Below the pieces are notes generated by a model that was not told where the DNA came from, did no database searches, and worked only from the letters and a program-made list of their open reading frames with translations. The position numbers and the translations under genes are program-made. Positions 8,799 through 17,216 of a DNA stretch of 56,399 bases are shown piece by piece; the first letter of the stretch is position 1, and every line of letters begins with the position of its first letter. Origin of the DNA: Clostridia bacterium (lineage in GTDB: Bacteria; Bacillota; Clostridia; Oscillospirales; Butyricicoccaceae); the NCBI GenBank assembly GCA_017408985.1, contig JAFQTO010000039.1:1-56399 (forward strand), in the 5' to 3' direction.

Positions 8799-9619
8799 TT
8801 GTCGGTCTCCTTGTCGTTATTGGGTTTGTTGTCAAACACCCCTGCACGGTGCAGTATCACCAAAATCCTCACCGTATCACGGCTCAGGTCTATACTGCAG
8901 GGGGTCTTGCCGTCACCGCGGATGATACCCTTTGACATAAGCTCGGCTATAACGGCGCGAAAACCGTCACTTTCGGGTACGTCGGTCAGGTATCGGTAGC
9001 GGTCAGGGACGGCAGATGCAGCAGATGCGGGGGCGGCGGGGGCGCAAACACCCGAATATTCGGCTATTACCCGCGCTTCGGCGGCGGCAAGAGCGCGCAG
9101 ATTGCTGTCATTTGTCAGCCAGTTTGCGGCACGGCTGTTGGTATGAAAGCTGTGCTCAAGTATCACCCCGGGCACCCCGGCACGGGCACTGCCCCTGAGC
9201 ACCCCGTAATAGTCTTTGCCCGAAGAGTTGGCTCTATGCTCTATCCGTGCGCTTTGGGATGTGCCCATCACCCGCTCCACCGTCTGAGCAAGGCGCAGAC
9301 CCACTTCGTCAGCCTCGCCGCTTACCGGAACGTAGGCCACGGGATAGTCAATATCCTCGCGCACACCGTTGCCCGCCACGGCATTGGAATGCAAAGACAA
9401 AAACAGCCCACACCCCTCGGCGCGCCTGCCCCGCTCTGTCAGCGGCAGGTCAGACGATATATCCTCTCTAGTGCGCACCGTCTGCACGCCCAATGCCTCA
9501 AGCTCCTCACACAGCAGCTCCTGAAGCCGCCACATCACCTCCGACTCGTAATAGTCGGGCAGGGCGGGGCTTTGATTATATCTGCCCCAATGCCCTGCGT
9601 CAATGCATATCCTTGCCAC
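8795..9619 (-). CDS. N-acetylmuramoyl-L-alanine amidase (endolysin)
   Basis: A 274-residue cell-wall hydrolase that should cut the bond between N-acetylmuramic acid and the stem peptide. The Amidase_3 fold starts at once: DAGHWG with zinc ligand His10, a Glu at 25 or 27, His77 in the LSLHSN motif and catalytic Glu155 in ILEHSF. The last 70 residues (YLTDVPESDGFRAVI onward) resemble an SLH-like or peptidoglycan-binding tail. The GTG at 9619 follows GGGGAG and begins right at the domain; the longer upstream frame is Arg/Cys-rich translation of the holin gene. It overlaps the holin gene by 20 bases and forms the lysis pair with it. Confidence 0.85.
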   Translation of the reverse strand: MARICIDAGHWGRYNQSPALPDYYESEVMWRLQELLCEELEALGVQTVRTREDISSDLPLTERGRRAEGCGLFLSLHSNAVAGNGVREDIDYPVAYVPVSGEADEVGLRLAQTVERVMGTSQSARIEHRANSSGKDYYGVLRGSARAGVPGVILEHSFHTNSRAANWLTNDSNLRALAAAEARVIAEYSGVCAPAAPASAASAVPDRYRYLTDVPESDGFRAVIAELMSKGIIRGDGKTPCSIDLSRDTVRILVILHRAGVFDNKPNNDKETDN

Positions 9620-9875
9620 TTTCGGTCTCCCCGAGCGCCCTCTGCGCCTGCTCAAGCCCCTGCAGGGCGCGGGATACCGACATGGCATCCACCCTGCCCT
9701 CGGTGACAATATAGGACACCGCCGAGACCAGCGACACCACCGCACCCGCAACGGCGGTGACGGTATCGGCGTCGCCGCCGACTGTTATGCTCACACCCAT
9801 AAAGATGCCCGCCAGCGCCGTAAGAAATTTGCGGCTGAGCAGCTTTTTAAGGGTTTGTTTTATGATATTTTTCAT
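9600..9875 (-). CDS. Phage holin-like membrane protein
   Basis: A 91-residue protein with a basic N-terminus (KNIIKQTLKKLLSRK), two hydrophobic segments at about 17-33 and 38-58 separated by GGDAD, and a charged tail. This plan and the place directly before the amidase gene fit a class II holin that opens the membrane at lysis. AGAGGAG precedes the ATG. Confidence 0.7.
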   Translation of the reverse strand: MKNIIKQTLKKLLSRKFLTALAGIFMGVSITVGGDADTVTAVAGAVVSLVSAVSYIVTEGRVDAMSVSRALQGLEQAQRALGETESGKDMH

Positions 9876-9890
9876 CCTGTTTTTCTCCTC

Positions 9891-10196
9891 TCAGCTGACG
9901 ATATCCCACCGAGACACGTCAGAATAAATATGTTCTATAAAACTGTTGCCGCCCAGCGCCTTGTACGCCTTGTAGGTGGTCAGAAAATTCTCCAGCTCGT
10001 ACTGCCGTATCCTGCCCTCGTCGCGGTGTCTGTAATAGGTGCGGAGCATATCGGCGCGAAGCAGACACTTTTGCCCCTCCTCTATATGGTGCAGACCCAG
10101 CACCCATCTGCGCAGAGGGCGCACGAACATCACCGCCAGACCCAGTACCGCACTTATACCGGTGCAAATTTCGGTTATCATTGTCAGCATTGTCAT
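9891..10196 (-). CDS. Small membrane protein, lysis-associated
   Basis: A 101-residue protein with one hydrophobic segment near the N-terminus (about residues 5-25), then a basic patch (RPLRRW) and a charged soluble domain. It is the first gene after the internal hairpin at 10216-10254 and immediately precedes the holin gene. It could be an antiholin or holin accessory. I do not recognise the family. Confidence 0.55.
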   Translation of the reverse strand: MTMLTMITEICTGISAVLGLAVMFVRPLRRWVLGLHHIEEGQKCLLRADMLRTYYRHRDEGRIRQYELENFLTTYKAYKALGGNSFIEHIYSDVSRWDIVS

Positions 10197-10215
10197 ATGT
10201 CATACCCGTTTGGGT

Positions 10216-10254
10216 CTGCAAAAGCCGAAGCTTACCCGCCTCGGCTTTTGCAGA
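10216..10254. terminator. Internal hairpin between head and lysis genes
   Basis: A perfect 14-bp inverted repeat (TCTGCAAAAGCCGA and its complement) with an 11-base loop. There is no long T run after it on the minus strand (only a few Ts within the stem), so it may give partial termination or RNA processing and lower lysis gene expression relative to capsid genes. Confidence 0.6.
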
Positions 10255-10263
10255 GGCGAACCG

Positions 10264-10629
10264 TTACAGTCCCAGCTCTCTTGCGCGCCGGGCAAACTCA
10301 CGTCTGCGCTCACCTGCGTACTCGGCGGCAGACACGTCCTGACGGGCCGACTGCTCAAGGATAAGTGCGAACTTGCGCTTGATCATAACGGGCACGCCGC
10401 GCTTTATGAGGCAGTTTTCGCCGTTGCAGGACACGAACACGTCGTCGCGGTAATCCTTGCCGTCCTTGAAGAGCTGTACCTCCACGTACTCCTCAAAATA
10501 AGGGTCGGGTGCGCACTCGGCAGGCTTGGGTCTCTGCACAAGCTCCTGCCTCAGCTCCTCTCTCAGCTGATTTTTTATCTGCTCAAGCTCGGATGAAGTG
10601 AGCCTGAGGGTAGTTTTTGTTTCGGACAT
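10264..10629 (-). CDS. Conserved-looking phage head-region protein, 121 residues
   Basis: The N-terminus is a charged, probably coiled segment (SSELEQIKNQLREELRQEL). A compact domain follows (YFEEYVEVQLFKDGKDYRDD, then a segment with two Cys) and an Arg-rich C-terminus. It lies directly after the major capsid gene with no recognised catalytic motif. Decoration protein, head completion protein or assembly chaperone are possible. I do not recognise it. Confidence 0.6.
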   Translation of the reverse strand: MSETKTTLRLTSSELEQIKNQLREELRQELVQRPKPAECAPDPYFEEYVEVQLFKDGKDYRDDVFVSCNGENCLIKRGVPVMIKRKFALILEQSARQDVSAAEYAGERRREFARRARELGL

Positions 10630-10696
10630 TGATTGTTCCTCCTTGTTTGACTTTGGTGCGGAGGGGGCTTATGCCCCCTGCCGCGTTTTATGTGTG

Positions 10697-11962
10697 TCAG
10701 TTAGCGCCCAGATCGTTGAAGGTGGAGCAGCTCTCGATACGAACCATATACTCCTCCACCAGACGCTTTGCCGCACGTGTTGCCTTCCATCCGGCAGACC
10801 CTCTCTGATCAAGGGGATCGGCAGAGCCGGCAGAGCCCAGCTGCTTGACGATATGCTGCAGACCGCCGCCGCGGATCTCGGTCACGCCGTATGCATTGTC
10901 ACCGAAGATCAGCGTAGCGTAAACGTCTCTGCCTTTTGCGCCTGCCTCACCGGGATAGATGACCGCCTCGGCAGCCATGGTGCTTTCGGGAGTCTCGGCA
11001 ACGGTCACCGATGCGCCGCCCGCGTTGCCTGCGGTGGCGTAGATTACGGTATACAGCTTGTCGTTGATGATGACACGTCTGCCCGACAGCGCGGTAGCCT
11101 GCGCCTCGTTGAGCTTTTCGTAGATGGTGATGGTCTTGCCCGAAACGCTCTTGACGGTCAGCTCTCTGTGACCGGAGGAGTCGCTGTGCTTGGTCGTCAG
11201 GTCGTTGGCGTGGAATATCTTGCCCTCGCTGGTCTCGATAAATCTGCAGCCTGCGATAGCGCCGATCTCGCCCGTGTAGATGTTCTTGGGGTCGGCGTAC
11301 TGATGGGGGTACTTCCACTCGGGGTCGTTTGTCAGGTCAAAAGAGCAGTCCTGATTGATGATAGCCACGTAGTAGCCGTCGATCTTTTCGGCGTTCATTG
11401 CCTTGAGATAGCGGACCACGCGCTTGATAAGGTCAACGGTCAGGTAGCAGTTGCCGCTGTCCTCACCGCCCGTCAGCTGATAGCGTGCGGTCTTGCCGCC
11501 TGCGTAGTGGACGTTGGTACCGCCGCACAGCACCTCGCGGGTGATGGTATCGAGCGTTCTGCCCGCCTGCGCGCCCAGCAGCTTGGTGGCCTGCACCAGA
11601 TTGTTGTCGATAGCGGTCATCAGAAGCAGATCGGACAGCTCCACGAAGCCGCCGTACTGCTCAACGGTAGCGGAAACGGTGGTCATATTCAGCTTCTGTC
11701 CGTCGGGTGTGACGCCCTCGGTCAGCGCGGTAAGCAGCTTGGGCAGGGGGCTGTACTTGCGGAACTCCACCGTCTTGCCGCTGCCCTGGGGAATGGGAAG
11801 CTTCTGTGCAAATCTGTCGTGGATCAGCTTGGGCTCGGCGATATCAATAAGATAATCGCTGTAGTAGGTCCTCATCTCACCGCTCAGACCCTTGTCTGTG
11901 GTGACGTTGGTGTTGCCGTCAAAAACGGCAAGTGAAATTGCTTTGATTGTCAGTTTGTTCAT
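10697..11962 (-). CDS. Major capsid protein, N4-gp56 type
   Basis: A 421-residue HK97-fold capsid subunit. The segment KTVEFRKYSPLP followed by LTEGVTPDGQKLNMTTVSAT and VEQYGGFVELSD is characteristic of the N4-gp56 family. Central residues add an LGAQAGRTLDTITREVL helix. It forms the icosahedral shell around the packaged DNA and normally co-assembles with the scaffold encoded just upstream. The N-terminal extension is short, so the scaffold is likely a separate protein, consistent with the neighbouring gene. Confidence 0.88.
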   Translation of the reverse strand: MNKLTIKAISLAVFDGNTNVTTDKGLSGEMRTYYSDYLIDIAEPKLIHDRFAQKLPIPQGSGKTVEFRKYSPLPKLLTALTEGVTPDGQKLNMTTVSATVEQYGGFVELSDLLLMTAIDNNLVQATKLLGAQAGRTLDTITREVLCGGTNVHYAGGKTARYQLTGGEDSGNCYLTVDLIKRVVRYLKAMNAEKIDGYYVAIINQDCSFDLTNDPEWKYPHQYADPKNIYTGEIGAIAGCRFIETSEGKIFHANDLTTKHSDSSGHRELTVKSVSGKTITIYEKLNEAQATALSGRRVIINDKLYTVIYATAGNAGGASVTVAETPESTMAAEAVIYPGEAGAKGRDVYATLIFGDNAYGVTEIRGGGLQHIVKQLGSAGSADPLDQRGSAGWKATRAAKRLVEEYMVRIESCSTFNDLGAN

Positions 11963-11980
11963 TTGTTCTCCTTTTTTGGG

Positions 11981-12511
11981 TTATCTTGTAAATGTGATCT
12001 TCTCGCCTCTTGCGGCGCGTCGGGCGTAATCCGCCCTCTGCTCACGGCTGAGCGCCGAAACGTCCCTGCTCAGCGATATACCGCAGTTGGCGTATATGCC
12101 GTTTTCGGGCACGCGGAGACCCCGGATGCGGATGTCCTCGGTTATTCTGCGCTGCAGCTCCTCCTTGGCGCTCTCGGCGGCTTTTGCGGCAAGCTCCTCA
12201 AGATGCACCGCGCGGTAGGCCGTCTCAAGGGGCACTCCCGTGCGCAGCAGAGCCTCAAACAGCGGGTCTTTGAGCTCTGTGCCGAGATCGAACTCCGGGA
12301 TGCGCTCCTTGAGCTTTTCCCCTTCTGCCTGCCGCAGCGCCTCGGACTGCCTCTGCGTTTCATCCTGTACGCGCCATTTCTCCTCCAAAAACTCCGTCAG
12401 CGCCGCAGGCTCGGCACTGTCTGCCCCGAAACGGGCGCAGACCAGCTCCGCCAGCGCGCGGTAGGCGTCTTTTGGGGTGTCTTTGTCTTTTTTCAGTCTC
12501 AGTGTTGTCAT
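11981..12511 (-). CDS. Capsid scaffolding-like protein
   Basis: A 176-residue, highly charged, mostly helical protein with a central coiled-coil region (EEKWRVQDETQRQSEALRQ and following) and a basic C-terminus. This composition and the position immediately before the major capsid gene are typical of phage scaffolds, which direct prohead assembly and are then removed. The ATG at 12511 overlaps the stop of the protease gene as ATGA and follows GGAAGGAG. Identity rests on composition and context. Confidence 0.65.
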   Translation of the reverse strand: MTTLRLKKDKDTPKDAYRALAELVCARFGADSAEPAALTEFLEEKWRVQDETQRQSEALRQAEGEKLKERIPEFDLGTELKDPLFEALLRTGVPLETAYRAVHLEELAAKAAESAKEELQRRITEDIRIRGLRVPENGIYANCGISLSRDVSALSREQRADYARRAARGEKITFTR

Positions 12512-12867
12512 CGTTCTCCTTCCTTGTCTGTCACCAAAACTCCGTTTATATGAACCCTCACGTTGTCGGGGTAGCTGACCGCCACCTGACAAAGCCCTAT
12601 GACCGCGGTCATAAAGGCGCTGCGCAGCGATTGGTCACCGACGGCTTTTATGTGAGCTTTTCCCCCTCCGGGCAAAAGCTCACCGTACCCCGTAAGCTTG
12701 TCCAGCTTTTTTACGTGCTCGGGATTGTTGCTTACCCACCCGACAAGCGCAAAGGTAAGTGCGGAAACGGCGGCGCAGACGATATCATTGCCCGGGCAAT
12801 AAAGTGCGTGTCCCTCCAGCCTAAGCTCATACAGATCACGGTCGGTATTTACCGTTACGCTTATCAT
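12508..12867 (-). CDS. Prp-family cysteine protease, probable prohead protease
   Basis: A 119-residue protein of the Prp (YsxB) family. The active-site pair is visible: His20 in EGHALYC and Cys31 in DIVCAAVSALT. In the cell, Prp removes an N-terminal extension of ribosomal protein L27; relatives occur in phage structural clusters. Here the gene lies between portal and scaffold, where tailed phages put their maturation protease, so capsid or scaffold cleavage is the likely job. The His to Cys spacing is 11, one less than in the B. subtilis protein I remember. The ATG at 12867 begins the conserved domain. Confidence 0.8.
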   Translation of the reverse strand: MISVTVNTDRDLYELRLEGHALYCPGNDIVCAAVSALTFALVGWVSNNPEHVKKLDKLTGYGELLPGGGKAHIKAVGDQSLRSAFMTAVIGLCQVAVSYPDNVRVHINGVLVTDKEGER

Positions 12868-12886
12868 ACCCTCCACCCCCTTTCGC

Positions 12887-14551
12887 TCAGTCTGCGGTGC
12901 GGGCGGTCTGCTCTGCAAGGGCGCGGAGACGCTCAAGAGCTTTTTCTTTGCCCTCAAACTCCATAAGCTCCAGCATAATGATGCCCTCACGCGCCTTTTC
13001 GGGTGAAAAGGCGCCCAGCTCAAACAGCTCCTTTGCCGTCTCGTTAAGAGACATACGGGAGAACGGATTGCGCCGCTCGGCGCTTACCTGCACGTCGAAC
13101 ACGGGACTTGCACAGCCGTCCTTCGGCGCGATCTGATCGCTGCAGAAGCTCCTGAACTCCCAGCCGTTTCTGCCCGTGATGCGAAAACAGCGGCGCTCGG
13201 TATAAAACTGTCTGATAAGCTCGATGCAGAGGTAGCATATCTTCACGTAGGCGCGGTATGCAGCCGCTATCATATCGCGGCTGTTTTTGCTGCCCGCTTC
13301 CTGTAATGCGGCTATTGCTGCCGCAGCGGTGACACCTTCGCCCGAAGACCCTGCGTTTACGTCGCGGTTGGCGCTGGTCTCCTTCATCTCGCGTATCTTC
13401 TGCTCGAGCACCTCCACGTACACCTTGTCCAGCGGCTCCAGCTTTATCTGCTTGAGTCGGTTTTCGTCCAGACTGCTGCCCTCCACGTGAACTATGGGTC
13501 TGCTCCAGTCCAGAAGCTCCTCCTCGTTGATGCCCGTATTGTTAAGTGCAAAATACCTGACCTTGGTAGCCATTACCGCCGTCTCAAGTATGTTTGCGCT
13601 GAGCTTGTCTATGTACATCTGGGGGTCTTTGCACACCGCCACGTAGCCGAAGCCCACGGGCGTGCCCTTTTCGGGGAACAGAGTATCCATTACCACGGGA
13701 TACTGCCCGTGATCGTAAAAACCTCGCTCTCTGTATTCGGGGTCGTTCTCGGATGCGTACAGCAGGATATCCTCGCAGAACTTCATCAGATGCACCGTCT
13801 GTCTGCCGGATGCGGTGCGGCTTTTGTAGTAGCAGTCCACCACCAGCACCTTGTCACGGTCGGCGGCGTGCGTACCTGCGCAGCCGTCTGTGCAGGCACC
13901 GCCTTTGAGCCTGCCTCCTGCGTGAGGATAGAGCCTCTCTACCGCGCTTTTTTCCCACATATCGGTGATAAACAGTCTGCGCGAGCGCTGAAGATCTCCC
14001 ACTCCCGGCTCCCAGAATATATTGAGCAGGTCTATCATCCTGATGTCCACGTCCCCCAGACCCTGCTCCTTTTCGCTGTTCCAGAACACGCCGTAGGCGG
14101 CTGTGCCGTGCTTGAGCTTTTCCCACCAGTTGTCCGAATAGGTCTGCTCAAAATCGCACCGCTCCATAATAACGGGCAGTATCTCGCTGAGAAGCTGTGC
14201 GCTGCAAACGTCCCTTTCCTCTCTGGGCAGGACGTTTGCGTAGGGGTAGCTGTCCGAGGCGTCGGCGTGCTTGTTCATCAGGGTGTTGAACAGCCACGCC
14301 GAGGTGGGCTCGGGATGGGCTCCGCGGCTGCCCGTGCCGATCACCTCCCAATGGCGGCGCTTGTACCACAGCTCGTTCTCGATAATGCGGCTCTCAAGGG
14401 GCGCTTTTGCCTCCCTGTAGATACGAAAATCCTCCATAGCCGCCTTAAGCTCGTCGTTGCCCACGGGACGTACCCGGTTTTTGTGAGTCAGTTCCCTGAC
14501 CGCGCCGCATACCCTTTCGGCGGGTGCGGCGCTTTTTGTTTTTTCGGTCAT
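12887..14551 (-). CDS. Phage portal protein
   Basis: A 554-residue protein that should form the dodecameric DNA channel at one capsid vertex. Length, the position between large terminase and protease/scaffold, and an acidic, helix-rich sequence with KVYVEVLEQKIREMKETSAN and AAAIAALQEAGSKNSRDMI fit the podovirus-type portal. The start follows AAGGAG. It begins 13 bases after the large terminase stop. Confidence 0.8.
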   Translation of the reverse strand: MTEKTKSAAPAERVCGAVRELTHKNRVRPVGNDELKAAMEDFRIYREAKAPLESRIIENELWYKRRHWEVIGTGSRGAHPEPTSAWLFNTLMNKHADASDSYPYANVLPREERDVCSAQLLSEILPVIMERCDFEQTYSDNWWEKLKHGTAAYGVFWNSEKEQGLGDVDIRMIDLLNIFWEPGVGDLQRSRRLFITDMWEKSAVERLYPHAGGRLKGGACTDGCAGTHAADRDKVLVVDCYYKSRTASGRQTVHLMKFCEDILLYASENDPEYRERGFYDHGQYPVVMDTLFPEKGTPVGFGYVAVCKDPQMYIDKLSANILETAVMATKVRYFALNNTGINEEELLDWSRPIVHVEGSSLDENRLKQIKLEPLDKVYVEVLEQKIREMKETSANRDVNAGSSGEGVTAAAAIAALQEAGSKNSRDMIAAAYRAYVKICYLCIELIRQFYTERRCFRITGRNGWEFRSFCSDQIAPKDGCASPVFDVQVSAERRNPFSRMSLNETAKELFELGAFSPEKAREGIIMLELMEFEGKEKALERLRALAEQTARTAD

Positions 14552-14563
14552 TTTGTCTCCTTG

Positions 14564-16120
14564 TCAATATTTTTTGTACCAATCGTAGCGCCCCAGCGGG
14601 GTATCCTCTCCGCTCAGGGGAGAATAGACGGGTACCCGTGCAGGGGTCGGTGCGGCGGCGATGGGGTTTTCCATACACACGTAGCGGCACTCGTCGTAGA
14701 TGTGATCCTCGCCGTCGGAATCAATATCCTCCACACGGCTGTCGTCGTACACCAGCGAGGGCAAAGTGCGGATAAAATGTCGGCAGGTGGAAAAAACGTA
14801 CAGCATCGGCACGCCGTTTGAGTCAAAGGCAAGTCTGTTGTGAAGCTGCATCTTTCCGTCTATCCTTGAGTGGTCGCCCTTGCCGAAATATACCCGTTCC
14901 CGCTCCATCAGATTGGCAATGCTCTCGGTACCGTCACTTCCCCAGATAGCCGGGTCTGCGACCCCGATGATGTTCCTGCTGCGCAGGTTTGGGTCCTCGC
15001 TCTCGATGCGCTTTATCTCGCGGGCCACCGCCGCAGGCTCAAGCCTGACTCCCGTGTTTGGGGTATCGGTGCAGCCGTAATACTCGCGGATGCGGTACAG
15101 CCGTCTGTCGTGATCTATGGCGTACCACCCCACCGAAAAGGGTCTGCTGTACCCCCAGTCAAAGCCGCGGTATATCTTCCAGCTGTCGGGAACGGCAAAT
15201 GGAGATATGACGTGGGTGTTTTTGCGGTCAATATAATGGTCGGGATCGTCACGCCATTCGGTGAACACCTGCCCCGAAAAGGTGTCCCAATCGCCGTAAA
15301 GCAGTGCCTTGCGCTCTGCCTCGGGCAGCGACGCCAACCGCTGAACGTAATCGGGGTCGCTTCTGAGCAGGGCGGGGTTGTCAAATACCGACGAGGGCAC
15401 GAAGATGCGCTTCTGCTCCCGCTCCACCTCTTTTCCCGACGGCTCACGCCATCTGACCGTCCGGCAGATGGGTGTCATAGGGGGTGCGGCGGTGATGAAC
15501 CGTTCCTTTACCCATCCGTGTCCCACGCCGCCGGGGTTGGCGGTGGCGCGGATATAGCAGCGGGTGCCCGCACCGTTGGGGCGGTTTCGTGAAAACAGAT
15601 AGCTGTACTCTTCAAAGGTGAAGTGGGTCAGCTCGTCAAATGCGATAAAATCGTATGCCTGCCCCTGGTATTTGACACGGTCTTTGGTGTGCTGCATGGT
15701 GCCGAAGATTATCTTTGCGCCGCTTTTGAAGGTCCAGGTATGGGAGGATGCGTTGTATCTGGCATCGGGAAAGGCGCGTGGGTAGTAGTTGAGGGTCTTG
15801 TCGATAAGCTCACCCATCTGCGGAAAGGTCTTGCGCAGTATCAGCGCTTTGTAGTGAGGGATATGTACCTGCCGCAGAGCCTCGATGACCAGCGCGTCGC
15901 TTTTGCCGCCCCCTGCCGCACCGCCGTAGAGCGCTTCGTATTCGGGCCGCGCCATAAACACCGCCTGCTGTTTCTGAGGCGTCCATATACGGACGGGAGC
16001 AGGCGTATATATACGGGCGGTCTTTTGCGACGGGGAAGAGAGGGAAGAAACACCCGAAAGCTCAAGGCCTTGTGCTCTCCCGTCAGCCAAAGAGCCCACA
16101 TCCGTCCCCGTCGGAATCAA
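14564..16120 (-). CDS. Terminase large subunit
   Basis: A 518-residue packaging motor. The ATPase domain shows Walker A GGAAGGGKSD at 66-75 and Walker B FIAFDELT with Asp162-Glu163. A coupling-type ATANPGG motif follows and the C-terminal half contains Asp-rich segments (GVADPAIW, DSDGED) expected of the RNase H-like nuclease. The start is uncertain: the first codon of the frame is TTG at 16120, and a GTG at 16099 is an alternative. Either overlaps the small subunit gene. Confidence 0.92.
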   Translation of the reverse strand: MIPTGTDVGSLADGRAQGLELSGVSSLSSPSQKTARIYTPAPVRIWTPQKQQAVFMARPEYEALYGGAAGGGKSDALVIEALRQVHIPHYKALILRKTFPQMGELIDKTLNYYPRAFPDARYNASSHTWTFKSGAKIIFGTMQHTKDRVKYQGQAYDFIAFDELTHFTFEEYSYLFSRNRPNGAGTRCYIRATANPGGVGHGWVKERFITAAPPMTPICRTVRWREPSGKEVEREQKRIFVPSSVFDNPALLRSDPDYVQRLASLPEAERKALLYGDWDTFSGQVFTEWRDDPDHYIDRKNTHVISPFAVPDSWKIYRGFDWGYSRPFSVGWYAIDHDRRLYRIREYYGCTDTPNTGVRLEPAAVAREIKRIESEDPNLRSRNIIGVADPAIWGSDGTESIANLMERERVYFGKGDHSRIDGKMQLHNRLAFDSNGVPMLYVFSTCRHFIRTLPSLVYDDSRVEDIDSDGEDHIYDECRYVCMENPIAAAPTPARVPVYSPLSGEDTPLGRYDWYKKY

Positions 16121-16619
16121 TGTCGGGCAGGATTATGACCCCCGCTCTGTCCTCGTCACCTGAGTCCTCACGCACCTTGACCTGCCAGCGCTCGGGCAGA
16201 CGGTTCATCAGATAAAACCGCTGTGCCATAATGCTTGCGGGCACGTGTATCTCGTCGGGAACCTCCGCCATCTCCTCCCACTCACGCACCTTCTTGCCCG
16301 TTTGCGGGTCGTACTCGGTGTGCTTGAGCTTGACCTGCTTTTTTACGGTGGTGACGTAGCCCGTGCAGGCGTTGAACAGCGCCTGCTCCACCCTCTGCTC
16401 GTCGGTAAGAGTACCCTCATCAGACCCCTCGTAAGCGCGAAGCAGGGGCAAAAACTCCTCCCTGCCCTCTCTTGCCTGCCTGAGATACTTGCGCAGGGTC
16501 GGCTGTGAGATGCCCAGCGCCTCGGATACCTGACGTGCCGTAGCTCCCTGCCGCCGCAGACCCAAAACGGTCTGAATACGGGGCTCTATCCTGCTTCTGT
16601 AGGTCTTGTCCGCCGCCAT
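16083..16619 (-). CDS. Terminase small subunit
   Basis: A 178-residue DNA-recognition subunit. A helix-turn-helix is clear at about residues 26-47 (ATARQVSEALGISQPTLRKY), followed by a helical middle and an acidic C-terminus. Small terminases bind the phage pac or cos site and load the large subunit. It overlaps the large subunit gene and shares one base with the upstream gene. Confidence 0.85.
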   Translation of the reverse strand: MAADKTYRSRIEPRIQTVLGLRRQGATARQVSEALGISQPTLRKYLRQAREGREEFLPLLRAYEGSDEGTLTDEQRVEQALFNACTGYVTTVKKQVKLKHTEYDPQTGKKVREWEEMAEVPDEIHVPASIMAQRFYLMNRLPERWQVKVREDSGDEDRAGVIILPDIDSDGDGCGLFG

Positions 16620-16987
16620 CAGCTGTCCTCTGCCGCCGAAAAGCTCCCCGACGCAGACCCGCCGGCGGCGCCCCCGCTCTCCCCGCTCTCCGTGCTCTCC
16701 CCGCTCTCCGCTCTTACGGCGGCGATAACGTATCCGTCCTCATCTCTGCGGGTCATAATAACGTAGCGCTCACCGTCCAGTCTGACGGGCGGTATTCTGA
16801 CCTCAAATCCGTGCTCGGTCTTGTTGCCGCAGTGTACTATCACCTGCGCCACTATCCCGTCCAGCGCCCGCGACAGCTCAAGAGCACCCTTTTGGGTATC
16901 CTCAAGCTCCCTGCTGAGCCTGCCGAGCTTTTTCATAAGCTGTTTTTCTCTCTCGGTGTGAGAGGGTTTTTTAACCTTGTGCGACAT
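16619..16987 (-). CDS. Leader phage protein, 122 residues, unknown
   Basis: First gene of the structural operon, starting after AGGAGGAAG and close to operator O1. It has a basic, helical N-terminus (TEREKQLMKKLGRLSRELED), a beta-rich middle (GNKTEHGFEVRIPPVRL) and a low-complexity C-terminus of ESGESTESGESGG repeats. I do not recognise a family. Being first in the repressor-controlled operon, it may act early, for example in packaging initiation or regulation. Confidence 0.6.
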   Translation of the reverse strand: MSHKVKKPSHTEREKQLMKKLGRLSRELEDTQKGALELSRALDGIVAQVIVHCGNKTEHGFEVRIPPVRLDGERYVIMTRRDEDGYVIAAVRAESGESTESGESGGAAGGSASGSFSAAEDS

Positions 16988-17001
16988 TTCTTCCTCCTAT
17001 T

Positions 17002-17018
17002 TTAACTTGTCAAGTTAA
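17002..17018. promoter_or_regulatory. Operator O1
   Basis: TTAACTTGTCAAGTTAA, a 17-bp palindrome with half-site TTAACTTG. On the minus strand it runs directly into AAT, giving a TAAAAT -10 box that overlaps the operator, six bases before the ribosome binding site region of the first structural gene. Confidence 0.8.
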
Positions 17019-17087
17019 TAAAAGGGCAAAAAGATCGGCGGGCTGTGCCGCCGTGATTTGACCTGATAGGTTTATTTGGGGCGTGTT

Positions 17088-17104
17088 TTAACTTGACGGG
17101 TTAA
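17088..17104. promoter_or_regulatory. Operator O2
   Basis: TTAACTTGACGGGTTAA, the same 17-bp element with two changes in the right half-site. It lies between the two divergent promoters. Confidence 0.75.
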
Positions 17105-17120
17105 TCGTAGCACAAGACTT

Positions 17121-17137
17121 TTAGCTTGTCAAGTTAT
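17121..17137. promoter_or_regulatory. Operator O3
   Basis: TTAGCTTGTCAAGTTAT, the same element with one change in each outer half-site. It is 16 bases from O2, so repressor dimers on O2 and O3 could cooperate. Confidence 0.72.
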
Positions 17138-17162
17138 TTTTTGAAGTTTTTTCAAAAAAATC

Positions 17163-17191
17163 TTGTCATTTTTAACTTGTTGTGTTAAAAT
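17163..17191 (+). promoter_or_regulatory. Repressor gene promoter
   Basis: TTGTCA, 17 bases, TAAAAT. Operator O4 fills the spacer, so the repressor should control its own gene. Confidence 0.7.
17172..17188. promoter_or_regulatory. Operator O4
   Basis: TTAACTTGTTGTGTTAA, a fourth copy with a weaker right half-site, lying between the -35 and -10 boxes of the repressor promoter. Like O1 it runs directly into AAT to form the -10 box. Confidence 0.72.
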
Positions 17192-17216
17192 CATTTTCGG
17201 AGAGGTGACTTTTTAT

